DNA from: Fragilaria crotonensis
Lineage: Eukaryota > Bacillariophyta > Fragilariophyceae > Fragilariales > Fragilariaceae
Direction of reading: 5' to 3'
DNA length: 64,000 nt
Assembly: GCA_022925895.1 (NCBI GenBank)
Contig: JAKSYS010000209.1
Span: forward strand, 1 to 64,000
Position numbers and translations under genes: made by a program. The notes below the pieces were generated by a model, which was not told the origin of the DNA, searched no databases, and saw only the letters and a program-made list of their open reading frames with translations. Within the stretch, counting starts at the first letter, position 1, and every line of letters starts with the position of its first letter. Positions 21,569-29,968 of the stretch are shown here, in pieces.

Positions 21569-21624
21569 GTGTTTGTAGTCTGAACACAGCGGCAGCACGT
21601 TAATTAGGTTTGTGTCTTTTTTTT
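21569..21624 (+). promoter_or_regulatory. LINE-b 3' terminal module
   Basis: A six-pair stem-loop (21569-21574 with 21582-21587, 7-nt loop), then GGCAGCACGTTAA at 21591-21603, 13 nt, and T8 at 21617-21624. Confidence 0.75.
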
Positions 21625-22523
21625 CCGAAGTGTGTGGCTTCGTACGATCGCGCCTCTCGATCGCCCTGGTCCGCTCCGCGAGCCGCTGCCTCCGCGCCGA
21701 TCGCAACCCGATGCGCCGAACCCCCTTCCCGATATGGGACAGCGGAGCGGGCCTCGGCCTCTATCGCATGTAATTGATGTGCCCCATTGCCCCTGCCTCC
21801 GCCCCCGCTGCCGAACGACGCATTCCCATGGAGCACGCCCCGGATTCTAGTTTTTCGGATGTATAGCACCGGCGCACCGCTACACGATGCCTACGGCACT
21901 GTTGTACCGCACCTTCTCACACCGTCCCATTCATTCATACACACTTCCCTAGCCTAGTAGCTACACGTAACATACATAGCACCCAACACACACACACACA
22001 CACACTCCAAATTTAAAAAGGAGTAGGATATATGACGTGTGACGTGTGCTCCCTTGCTGTAAATAGGAATCTCGCAGGCGACGTGACAGGTTGACAGGTG
22101 TCAGCATCCGTTCGTATGACATGTTCTTTTCCGCTAGGTCTACTTTGCTACTGTCATCTGTCATATGAACTCCATTTTTTGTACGTATGTGACACATGAT
22201 ATTCATATTTCATATATGCATACTTCTCCGTTATCGCCAGAACAGCAGAACAACAACACTACAGAACAAGCTGATTCCCTTCCGGTAGAACTGTACCAGG
22301 TAGCAGGTACAGTACATGTAGCAAACTGTTATAGAAAATGTACGATATCGATATGTATGACATATGACATATTGACATACACGATCATCTCAGAATATGC
22401 ACTCTACGTTAGTACGACTAGACCTACCGTAGTATAAATCGTCCATGTCATTTGTTCAGGTGTTCAGGATTATATCTTATTTGACCATCACAGAATCTGA
22501 GTTTGGATGCACGATTCAATATG
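21625..22523. other. Unique DNA between LINE-b and YR-3
   Basis: No gene is supported. 21650-21840 is GC-rich with short open frames only. After about 22150 the DNA is AT-rich with repeated CATATGACAT-like words. Confidence 0.5.
21986..22005. repeat. (AC)10 microsatellite
   Basis: Ten uninterrupted AC units, followed by an A/T-rich stretch. Confidence 0.9.
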
Positions 22524-22702
22524 CGGTACTCTGAATCGTCCCGCCTCAGTTGTCGCTCGTTACGTGGCAGGGCGGATGCAGTGAGGTTTTACTGTAGGAG
22601 TTTGTACGGTGAGGTGGTGGTGGTAACGATGTCCTTACTAGGTTACCCCTCCCACCACGGTACTAGTGCATAGTAGCGACTCCAGTGTAAGTTGCTCGGA
22701 GT
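22524..22702. repeat. YR-3 B2 repeat (outer left)
   Basis: 179 bp, CGGTACTCTGAATCGTCC to TTGCTCGGAGT. It recurs at 22993 and 24370. A 10-bp GC-rich spacer separates it from A2. Confidence 0.85.
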
Positions 22703-22712
22703 GGGCGGGTGG

Positions 22713-22992
22713 GTACGTTAAACTAAACTCAGGTCTCGCGATGTGCAAGGCGCCTTGGCGGTGACCACTATTGTGCTTTGCTTATGCCGTCTGAGTGCGG
22801 TGCCGTTGCGCCGTATCCAAACGAACAATGAGGCCTGAGCGGGTATCTGTTCACGACACCAGAATTTTCTCTTTGTTGTTTTTATTACGTAGGGCTACTA
22901 CTCGCTGGATGACAACGTCATGCGTTGCGTAGCCGATGTGTAGTGTAGCATGTGTGCCGCCCTGCCTTCACCTACTACGCAACTACTGACGG
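22713..22992. repeat. YR-3 A2 repeat
   Basis: 280 bp starting GTACGTTAAACTAAAC and ending CTACTGACGG. It matches A1 at 53176-53480, which has 18 extra bases (a GCGGTGACC-type duplication). It abuts B1a directly: CTACTGACGG then CGGTACT. It contains an imperfect hairpin at 22893-22934 (outer arms GGCTAC/GTAGCC, inner arms ATGAC/GTCAT). Confidence 0.85.
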
Positions 22993-23170
22993 CGGTACTT
23001 GAATCGTCCCGCCTCAGTTGTCGCTCGTTACGTGGCAGGGCGGATGCAGTGAGGTTTTACTGTAGGAGTTTGTACGGTGAGGTGGTGGTGGTAACGATGT
23101 CCTTACTAGGTTACCCCTCCCACCACGGTACTAGTGCATAGTAGCGACTCCAGTGTAAGTTGCTCGGAGT
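22993..23170. repeat. YR-3 B1a repeat
   Basis: 178-bp copy of the B repeat, joined to A2 on its left and to the 3' end of recombinase copy a on its right. Confidence 0.85.
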
Positions 23171-24263
23171 GCCCAAAGGCCAAAGGCAGGAAAGGGTGGG
23201 GGGAGCGGAGCGACGCGGGTGGGAATTAACCGGGACCGAGGCGGTAGGAGCCCCCGTGAAGCATGGAGGTAGAGAGGCCAGTCATAACTGGTTGCGCCTG
23301 AACGTGGAGGTACCGGTAGAGCTCGTCGGAGCGCCAACGGCCGACCATTTTGATACGGTCGCTCGGGACGCCGGCGCATAAGAGAGCCAGGGCGCCGCCG
23401 GCGCGGGTAGACCGGGCGGAGACATCGGCGGGCATGAAGGCGGGATCGGGGTAGATAGCGAGGGCCGAGCGAAGGCGGTGAGTGAGGTCGTGGAAGGACA
23501 AACTGAGGGGAGCGGGGGGCCGAGGCGAAGGCGCTCAACGGGTGGTCGGGGGCAAGAGAGGACTGTAACGCGCATGCACGGGCAGCGAGTGCAAGGACAG
23601 GGCAGAGGGTAGGGTGTCCCGAACGGCCATGGCCGATACGTTCGTTCCGGACGCCATTCTTCTGACGTGTAAACGTCAAGGTGGCGAAAGTGGCCGCGCG
23701 TAAGTCAGCGATGGGGCACGTCGCAAGATCCAAAGCCCGGCTCCCAATCCACAGGTGGAGGTCTTTCAAGCGAAAGAGATTGTCGGCGGGGGTCGGGACG
23801 CCGAGATATTCCCCTGGCCGCAGCAAAAAATAGAAGCCAACAATGAGACAGTCGGCGGCGGCGAGCGCAGCAGGAGTGGCCTCCACCGAGGCGAGGTGGA
23901 CCGTGTTGGTCAAGAGGCCAATGGGGAGGGGTTTGACACGAGATGGAGGGTCGTCGGCGGTGGCCCAAGATCGGTAGAGGGCGCGGAGCCGAAAATCCAA
24001 CTGGCCGTGGTTGCTCAAGCGACGGTCCGGGGCCCCCATGCCGGCATACGTCTGGCCCACCGCACGGATGGCATCTTCCACCGTGCGAGAGCCGACGGTT
24101 GACGGCTGGGAGCGATGGATCCGGCGCGGAGGCGTTGAGCGAAGACTTGGAGGAGAGGAACGGGGTCGGAAGGAAGGGAGCCGGGGTCGACGCCCAAACC
24201 GTGGCAGAAGGCGACCCACAGCTGCCAAGAGCTGGAAGTGGATGTGATGCGTCGCGCCGACAC
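23171..24263 (-). pseudogene. YR-3 tyrosine recombinase copy a (partial, degraded)
   Basis: Near-identical duplicate of 24549-25649. It keeps the N-terminal core, box I (FYFLLRPGEYLG), RQKNGVRNERIGH and the C-terminal GVPSDRIKMVGRWRSDELYRYLH. Several small deletions at about 23505-23560 put box II in a different frame from box I. It shares with copy b the frameshift at about 24100. Upstream it runs into A' at 24264, so the N-terminus, RNase H, RT and Gag are missing from this unit. Confidence 0.8.
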
Positions 24264-24369
24264 GGGCTACTACTCGCTGGATGACAACGTCATGCGTTGC
24301 GTAGCCGATGTGTAGTGTGTAGCATGTAGTGTGCCGCCCTGCCTTCACCTACTACGCAACTACTGACGG
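24264..24369. repeat. YR-3 A' (partial A repeat)
   Basis: Only the outer 106 bp of A. The break lies exactly at the base of the A-repeat hairpin (GGGCTACTAC). It is fused on the left to recombinase copy a and on the right to B1b by the same CTACTGACGG/CGGTACT joint. Confidence 0.82.
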
Positions 24370-24548
24370 CGGTACTCTGAATCGTCCCGCCTCAGTTGTC
24401 GCTCGTTACGTGGCAGGGCGGATGCAGTGAGGTTTTACTGTAGGAGTTTGTACGGTGAGGTGGTGGTGGTAACGATGTCCTTACTAGGTTACCCCTCCCA
24501 CCACGGTACTAGTGCATAGTAGCGACTCCAGTGTAAGTTGCTCGGAGT
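24370..24548. repeat. YR-3 B1b repeat
   Basis: 179-bp copy of B, directly 3' of recombinase copy b; this is the B repeat of the full-length unit. Confidence 0.85.
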
Positions 24549-24603
24549 GCCCAAAGGCCAAAGGCAGGAAAGGGTGGGGGGAGCGGAGCGACGCGGGTGG
24601 GAA

Positions 24604-25727
24604 TTAACCGGGACCGAGGCGGTAGGAGCCCCCGTGAAGCATGGAGGTAGAGAGGCCAGTCATAACTGGTTGCGCCTGAACGTGGAGGTACCGGTAGAGC
24701 TCGTCGGAGCGCCAACGGCCGACCATTTTGATACGGTCGCTCGGGACGCCGGCGCATAAGAGAGCCATGGCACCGCCGGCGCGGGTAGACCGGGCGGAGA
24801 CATCGGCGGGCGTGAAGGCGGGATCGGGGTAGATAGCGAGGGCCGAGCGAAGGCGGTGAGTGAGGTCGTGTGGAAGGACAAACTGGAGGGGAGCGCCGGG
24901 GGCCGAGGCGAAGGCGTTCAACGGGGTGGTCGGGGGGCAAGAGAGGGACCGTAACGCGCATGCACGGGCAGCGAGTGCAAGGACAGGGCAGAGGGTAGGG
25001 TGTCCCGAACGGCCATGGCCGATACGTTCGTTCCGGACGCCATTCTTCTGACGTGTAAACGTCAAGGTGGCGAAAGTGGCCGCGCGTAAGTCAGCGATGG
25101 GGCACGTCGCAAGATCCAAAGCCCGGCTCCCAATCCACAGGTGGAGGTCTTTCAAGCGAAAGAGATTGTCGGCGGGGGTCGGGACGCCGAGATATTCCCC
25201 TGGCCGCAGCAAAAAATAGAAGCCAACAATGAGACAGTCGGCGGCGGCGAGCGCAGCAGGAGTGGCCTCCACCGAGGCGAGGTGGACCGTGTTGGTCAAG
25301 AGGCCAATGGGGAGGGGTTTGACACGAGATGGAGGGTCGTCGGCGGTGGCCCAAGATCGGTAGAGGGCGCGGAGCCGAAAATCCAACTGGCCGTGGTTGC
25401 TCAAGCGACGGTCCGGGGCCCCCATGCCGGCATACGTCTGGCCCACCGCACGGATGGCATCTTCCACCGTGCGAGAGCGGACGGTTGACGGCTGGGAGCG
25501 ATGGATCCGGCGCGGAGGCGTTGAGCGAAGACTTGGAGGAGAGGAACGGGGTCGGAAGGAAGGGAGCCGGGGTCGACGCCCAAACCGTGGCAGAAGGCGA
25601 CCCACAGCTGCCAAGAGCTGGAAGTGGATGTGATGCGTCGCGCCGACACGCGCTGCTGTGTCGCTTGCAGAACAGCGCTCCAATCAGCGCTGAGCTGGTG
25701 GCGGGTGGCACCGTCCAAAGGCGCCAC
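24604..25727 (-). pseudogene. YR-3 tyrosine recombinase copy b
   Basis: The N-terminal SAM-like domain (SSSWQLWVAFCHGLGVDP, VPLLQVFAQRLRAGSIAPS) reads in one frame from 25727. After a 1-nt shift near 25487 the catalytic domain is open to 24604. Box I is FYFLLRPGEYLG (Arg). Box II is DVSARSTRAGGAMALLCAGV, where the usual His-x-x-Arg reads Arg-Ser-Thr-Arg. Then KMVGRWRSDELYRYLH with the candidate nucleophile Tyr. It would integrate circular cDNA. The frameshift and the missing His make activity doubtful. Confidence 0.8.
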
Positions 25728-25729
25728 GG

Positions 25730-26218
25730 TTATTCCTGTCGGTAAGTAGTGTCAAAGTGAGCAAGGAAAGCAGCATCGGGCAGGTGCCATAAACGGGAGG
25801 CGTCGTCGGCCATCACGTTAGCGGTACCCGCGATGTGTGAGGTAGTGGGCACATAGCGATGGCAACGTTGGTGCAAGGAGTTGAGGCGTAGCAAATACGC
25901 CCTCGGCCCCAAGGATGTGGAGGAGCCTTTGGAGGACCAGGACATGGCTGCCACGTTGTCGGTCGCGACCCAGAGGGTGCGTTCGGCCACATTGGCATGG
26001 TGGGCGAGGACGTCCTTGTGGCCGATCAACGCGGCGAGCTCCAGATCTGAGATGGAGATTGTCCCTTAAGGGTTGTCGGAGGTGACGAGGGCCCGCTGTA
26101 CCTGCTTGGGGAAAGCCATGCGCCATACCGTGGGGGGGAAGGCGCCGGTGGCCTCATTACTGGAGCCGAACCACACGCCTCCCATCCCGACCCCGCTCGC
26201 GTCACTCGCGCCAATGTA
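25730..26218 (-). pseudogene. YR-3 RNase H, part downstream of LINE-c
   Basis: It continues the frame interrupted at 49357. After YIGASDAS (first Asp) come GVGMGGVWFGSSNEATG, then a TAA at 26068-26066, then ISDLELAALIGHKDVLAHH (Glu), WVATDNVAAMSWSSKGSSTS (Asp) and HIAGTANVMADDASRL (Asp). Apart from that stop the domain is complete and in one frame. It runs straight into the recombinase region. Confidence 0.82.
26202..26218. repeat. Target-site duplication of LINE-c (3' copy)
   Basis: 17 bp, TCACTCGCGCCAATGTA, identical to 49357-49373. Confidence 0.92.
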
Positions 26219-26271
26219 AAAAAACTGAACTCTAGATTAACGTACTGCCACGGTGTTCATACCAGGAACAC
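26219..26271 (-). promoter_or_regulatory. LINE-c 3' terminal module
   Basis: Stem-loop with perfect six-pair arms GTGTTC/GAACAC (26266-26271 with 26253-26258, 7-nt loop), then GGCAGTACGTTAA, 12 nt and the T run. Confidence 0.75.
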
Positions 26272-26373
26272 TCGACCCACAAGGCGAAACCTTGCCTTTC
26301 ACTTCAGACAAGCCCCCGCTTCCATGCACTTTCATGCATCCTTTACCTATGGTACCAGTGATATCAAAAACTG

Positions 26374-26826
26374 TCAAATAGATCTTGTGCCGGCTCGGAT
26401 CCTCGTTGCCACGCGTTTCAAATCCGCTTTGATCACTGGTTCATGTATAGCAATCCAGTTTTTATTAACCCAATTTGGGCGATCATAATGCTCCGTTACC
26501 TCTTCATACATCAGGTCTTGCACAGCGGTGCTCAACTGCGCCTTGAGGTCATACAGTTCCCTCAGCTTCCTCTGTAATTCTCGTGTCTCTGCCTGCGCTC
26601 GGGAGCGTTCATCAGCCCCATGTAAATCTTTATTCCGGCTTTCCCATACTACCCACCATTGTTCCCACAGCAGCCCGATCATTGCAACTTGCCACCGGTG
26701 TCCCGTTTGTTTCTTTGTCTTCTTTTTGGTATGTGCGTTCTCAGCTGCTTTCTGTGCATAGAAAGTGTCTTGCAGGTCACTCCATTCGTTGCTGAAGCGC
26801 CCTAGGAACAGTTGCGGCCTCCCCAA
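26374..26826 (-). pseudogene. LINE-c ORF2: C-terminal tail
   Basis: 150 residues: GRFSNEWSDLQDTFYAQK, KKKTKKQTGHRWQVAMIGLL, ESRNKDLHGADERSRAQAE and a basic end. Homologous to the ORF2 tails of LINE-b and LINE-a. It is separated from the upstream frame by a stop or shift at 26827-26833. Confidence 0.75.
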
Positions 26827-26832
26827 TTCGTT

Positions 26833-28068
26833 CTATTGTTTGATCAACCGATGGACGTCGGACGGATAGTTGCGGAAGTCCAGGATGTAATCATCTGTGT
26901 CGTGTGTAAGCCATCCCGTCAAAGCGTCGCGCAGCACCCTTTTTAGGAGGGGCCTCGTACGAAGGGAATCACATTTCTCGACCACGGCAGTTACAGTCTG
27001 GACTCGCCAAGTGGCGTGGCTATCGTGTGTACATTTCAATATGTGGCTCCAGTCCTCCACAGCGGTGTGGCATAAGGGGCACTTATTCCTGAGTTGATCA
27101 CCCCGATGTATGTTTTTGCATGTCGGGAGGATTCCATGGACCAGTTTCGTATAGTGGGTCTTCCGTTTGATGTTTAGCCGAAGGCACGCGCCATGGGCTG
27201 ACCAATTTACATTATTCATCGCCTTGGTCGACCATCCGTATCTCTCCTGAATATACTTCGCGAGACCGGGCTGTGTCGCTTGGTATCTTATGGAGGTTTC
27301 GTAGTTTTTGGTTGTGCTCCCGTTCGGTGTGACCAGATGTACGCCAGCTGTCTCCGTGAGGAGTACCACTGGTCTAGACATTCCGTTCTCGCATTGGTAT
27401 GTCGTAGCCATCAAGTCGGCATCGACATTTAATTGCGCCAATAATGGAAGACGTTCGTACACCGTTTTTCTATCCTGATGCCCTCGAACATATTGGAGCG
27501 TAATGCCGGGACAACGGTGGAGTTCTGTAAGAATACTGCTCAGCAGGTCCCATTCGGGGCCTTTCACGTCCAGATCTTTCACTCGTTTCAATGTTGTGTA
27601 CAAGGTCCCATCTGTTGCCTCGTCCATTGGTTTGACTGTGATCGTTTCTAACAGGCTCTGGCTGTCTGTTGCCAAAATTCCGCTCCATGGTTCCATTTGA
27701 GTCGTGAACTCTGACAACCGCCGGAGGAAACAAAGTATGGCTAACATGCCGTACGCTTCCGCGCGATAGGAGTCGACCTTCGCTCCGCGTGCCGGTCCCA
27801 TGCCTCGTGCTACTCTATCTCCCAAGTCGGAGCTAATCATCCACCCATACGAGCCCTGATTGTCTGTCCATACTGACCCATCACTGACCGCACATACACC
27901 GTGGGACAAGACATCACTTACTGTAAAGGGATCTTCAGATAGGTCAACCTGTTGAAGTAATTCAGCTTCCCATGGAGAAAGCTGACTCACGTATGCATCA
28001 AACGTAGCTGCAGGGCGCACTCGAGTCTCTGGGAAATCCGTTGCTGCACTATTGGTCAGATTCCACAA
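26833..28068 (-). pseudogene. LINE-c ORF2: RNase H and zinc motif
   Basis: 411 residues. AVSDGSVWTDNQGSYGWM (Asp), YRAEAYGMLAILCFL (Glu), LATDSQSLLET (Asp), VRGHQDRKT and LNVDADLMAT (Asp) give a complete RNase H. Then WSAHGACLRLNIKRKTHYTK and C-x2-C-x8-H-x3-C. One frameshift (about 28050-28068) separates it from the RT thumb. Confidence 0.85.
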
Positions 28069-28975
28069 TGTTGGTGCAATGAGTTCGACCGCGCTCGGTG
28101 GCGCTGCGTGGTAAGTTTTCCCATGTTCTGTACTGTGTAGTTTCTCGGTATACCCATGGGCTAGCAGTCTGGATACAGCGTGTATATGCCTCTCCTTGGA
28201 TTCGAACCCATAAAATTGTATCGGATCCGCAAAGTTCCTCGTGTTCGAAATATGCTTGGTGTTGTTGTCTTTGTTGTGGAGTTGGCAAGATCCAAGGGCC
28301 TAACGGTTCGCGCAACTTTCCATCTGCGTCGCTCCATAGCGTCTTGCACATTCGTTTCCATAACTGCCATTCGAGTAAAGACGGACGTTCTTGATAGATT
28401 ACATTCCCATGGGTACGGCTGCTGACCAATGATGTGGTTCCCGTCCACTTCGTTTTATCCAAGTAATCTCCAGTAATGACAGTTATATCGGCCAGTGTTA
28501 CGGCCTGCAGGTATAATCGACAGTAATTGAGTCTTCTGATCTCGGCGTTGGTGAACTGCTTTGAATCTAAGATAGCATCCATTAGGTGATAATCGTAACG
28601 TCGCTGGAGCTTTGGGATTGATGGGACATCCACTTGTAAATACATATTTGTCTCTGCAAGGAATTCTCGGAGGGAGCCAATCCATTTTGACTCCAAGTGC
28701 GGTAGCGCAGAGTGTACATGCTCCAATATCGAGTACGATACGCCGGTCTGTTGTTGAAACCACGACAACGCGACGCGGAGAAGTTTTCCTGCTGTTGACT
28801 GTAACCTCCAATGCCGTACGAACATAATAACTTGGCCGACTCCTTGCTGAACGTATAGGTGCCGAAAATTTGCACCTCCCAATTCCAAAGGTCCATATAG
28901 TATTTCCTTCTTTGTATTCCGATTATACCCGCATCTGGCTACTATGATTGTCATCGCCTGTCTCTGGATCATCTC
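28049..28975 (-). CDS. LINE-c ORF2: RT thumb and connection, downstream of LINE-d
   Basis: It carries on in frame from 44589 once LINE-d and one duplication are ignored. RQAMTIIVARCGYNRNTKKE, LYGPLELGGANFRHLYVQQG, CRLYLQAVTLADITV and KTLWSDADGKLREPLG follow. The stop at 28049 ends an ORF2 frame of about 1,315 codons counted from 47606. Confidence 0.85.
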   Translation of the reverse strand, partial: EMIQRQAMTIIVARCGYNRNTKKEILYGPLELGGANFRHLYVQQGVGQVIMFVRHWRLQSTAGKLLRVALSWFQQQTGVSYSILEHVHSALPHLESKWIGSLREFLAETNMYLQVDVPSIPKLQRRYDYHLMDAILDSKQFTNAEIRRLNYCRLYLQAVTLADITVITGDYLDKTKWTGTTSLVSSRTHGNVIYQERPSLLEWQLWKRMCKTLWSDADGKLREPLGPWILPTPQQRQQHQAYFEHEELCGSDTILWVRIQGEAYTRCIQTASPWVYRETTQYRTWENLPRSATERGRTHCTNIVESDQ

Positions 28976-28993
28976 GAGCTGTTTCTTTTTTAA
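28976..28993. repeat. Target-site duplication of LINE-d (3' copy)
   Basis: 18 bp, GAGCTGTTTCTTTTTTAA as printed, identical to 44589-44606. Confidence 0.93.
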
Positions 28994-29094
28994 AAAAAAA
29001 GACCTAAAATCGTTTAACGTGCTGCCGCTGTTCTCACTGACTAGAAAACTCGACTCACACGATTGAACAGTACTCTATACGGGTACTGTCCAAT
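28994..29094 (-). promoter_or_regulatory. LINE-d 3' terminal module with two stem-loops
   Basis: Distal 12-pair hairpin (29094-29083 with 29073-29062, 9-nt loop, one G-U). Proximal 6-pair hairpin (29049-29044 with 29035-29030, 8-nt loop). Then GGCAGCACGTTAA, 13 nt and T9. Confidence 0.75.
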
Positions 29095-29120
29095 AAAAAG
29101 TGCTTCCACAAACAATCAAA

Positions 29121-29303
29121 TCACGTGGAGACAAAATATGTACGAATCGACCGCACTCCTTGAATGGCTCGTGACTTAGCCCGACGCATACTGTCTCTTA
29201 GAATTTGTGCATTGACAGCAAGCCAGTTTTGATTCACCCATGTAGGTCGCTGAGCATGGTCCTGAAGAGTAGGAAGCAACAAATGCTGGATCTGAGGTTC
29301 CAA
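29121..29303 (-). pseudogene. LINE-d ORF2: extreme C-terminus
   Basis: 60 residues ending RDSMRRAKSRAIQGVRSIRTYF, the basic tail common to all copies. A shift at about 29305-29400 parts it from the preceding fragment. Confidence 0.65.
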
Positions 29304-29393
29304 TTGATGCCGCTGGTCATATATCTCTTCTAATCTCCGGTTTACCTCTCGGCGTTCAGCTACAGCGTGTGTTTGTTTATCAACCCGTGCACG

Positions 29394-29968
29394 TCAGCGG
29401 GACTTCCAAAGTTCATACCACCATTCCCATATGACCAAGATAAGTTGTCGCTGCCATCGGGCGCCGGTTCGCTGAGCTTTCGTGCCATGTTTCTTTGGGA
29501 CCACTCGTCGGTAATAAGCTTCCTGCCTGATGCTCCATTCGTTGCTAAATCGTCCATTGAATATCTGACGCCAACCGATAACATTCTGCTGAATAATGAT
29601 TTCTCGGAGCTCCGTTGGGTAAAATATTGGTGACACCGTCATATTGTCTTCCGATTGAAGCCACTGGAGCAACGCCTCTTGAAGTAAATGCCGGATTAGA
29701 GGGCTAGTCTTCTCTTGATCATGAAAAGTGTTTAAGCGTGTAAACAGTTCACGTCTCCAATTCGACCGAGCCTCTGCAGGACATCGAATGACATGATCGC
29801 GCGTTTCCGGTCACAAGAACATAATGGACACGTTCGTTTACCCGAGTCGATTCGATTTCGCATGCTGTGTGTTGGAAGACAGTCGTGGACAAGTTTCGAG
29901 AAATGAATGCGTCGCTTGATGGAGCTTTTCATGGTTTTGGCGTGAGCATCCCAATTAATGTGACGCAT
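29394..29968 (-). pseudogene. LINE-d ORF2: zinc-motif region, broken
   Basis: Two frames. 29968-29732 has NWDAHAKTMKSSIKRRIHFS and GKRTCPLCS, where the frame slips inside the CCHC motif. 29672-29394 has VSPIFYPTELREIIIQQN and GWRQIFNGRFSNEWS. Intact equivalents lie in LINE-e. Confidence 0.65.

Larger units (their letters stand above)
9937..21624 (+). mobile_element. LINE-b: 5'-truncated non-LTR retrotransposon, interrupted by YR-1
   Basis: It starts inside the endonuclease (TVANQHRSLLL corresponds to TVAAQHVSLLL of LINE-c) and has no ORF1, as expected from incomplete reverse transcription. It ends with the family 3' module and T8 (21617-21624). YR-1 occupies 13544-19879. Without YR-1 it is about 5.35 kb. 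It is closest to LINE-c (both have GDFNEP-G-DPDG-S in the endonuclease). No convincing target duplication is seen. Confidence 0.88.

Noticed and set aside
21650-21840. GC-rich stretch as a gene or CpG-type promoter
   Set aside because: No frame with recognisable protein and no flanking signals.
22524-23172. Direct repeats as a CRISPR array
   Set aside because: Units are 170-300 bp and are element termini with coding sequence between them.
23131-24348. Long open frames on both strands of the GC-rich YR-3 recombinase region
   Set aside because: Only the minus-strand frames contain recombinase boxes; the plus-strand frames are Gly/Arg-rich shadows of GC-rich codons.
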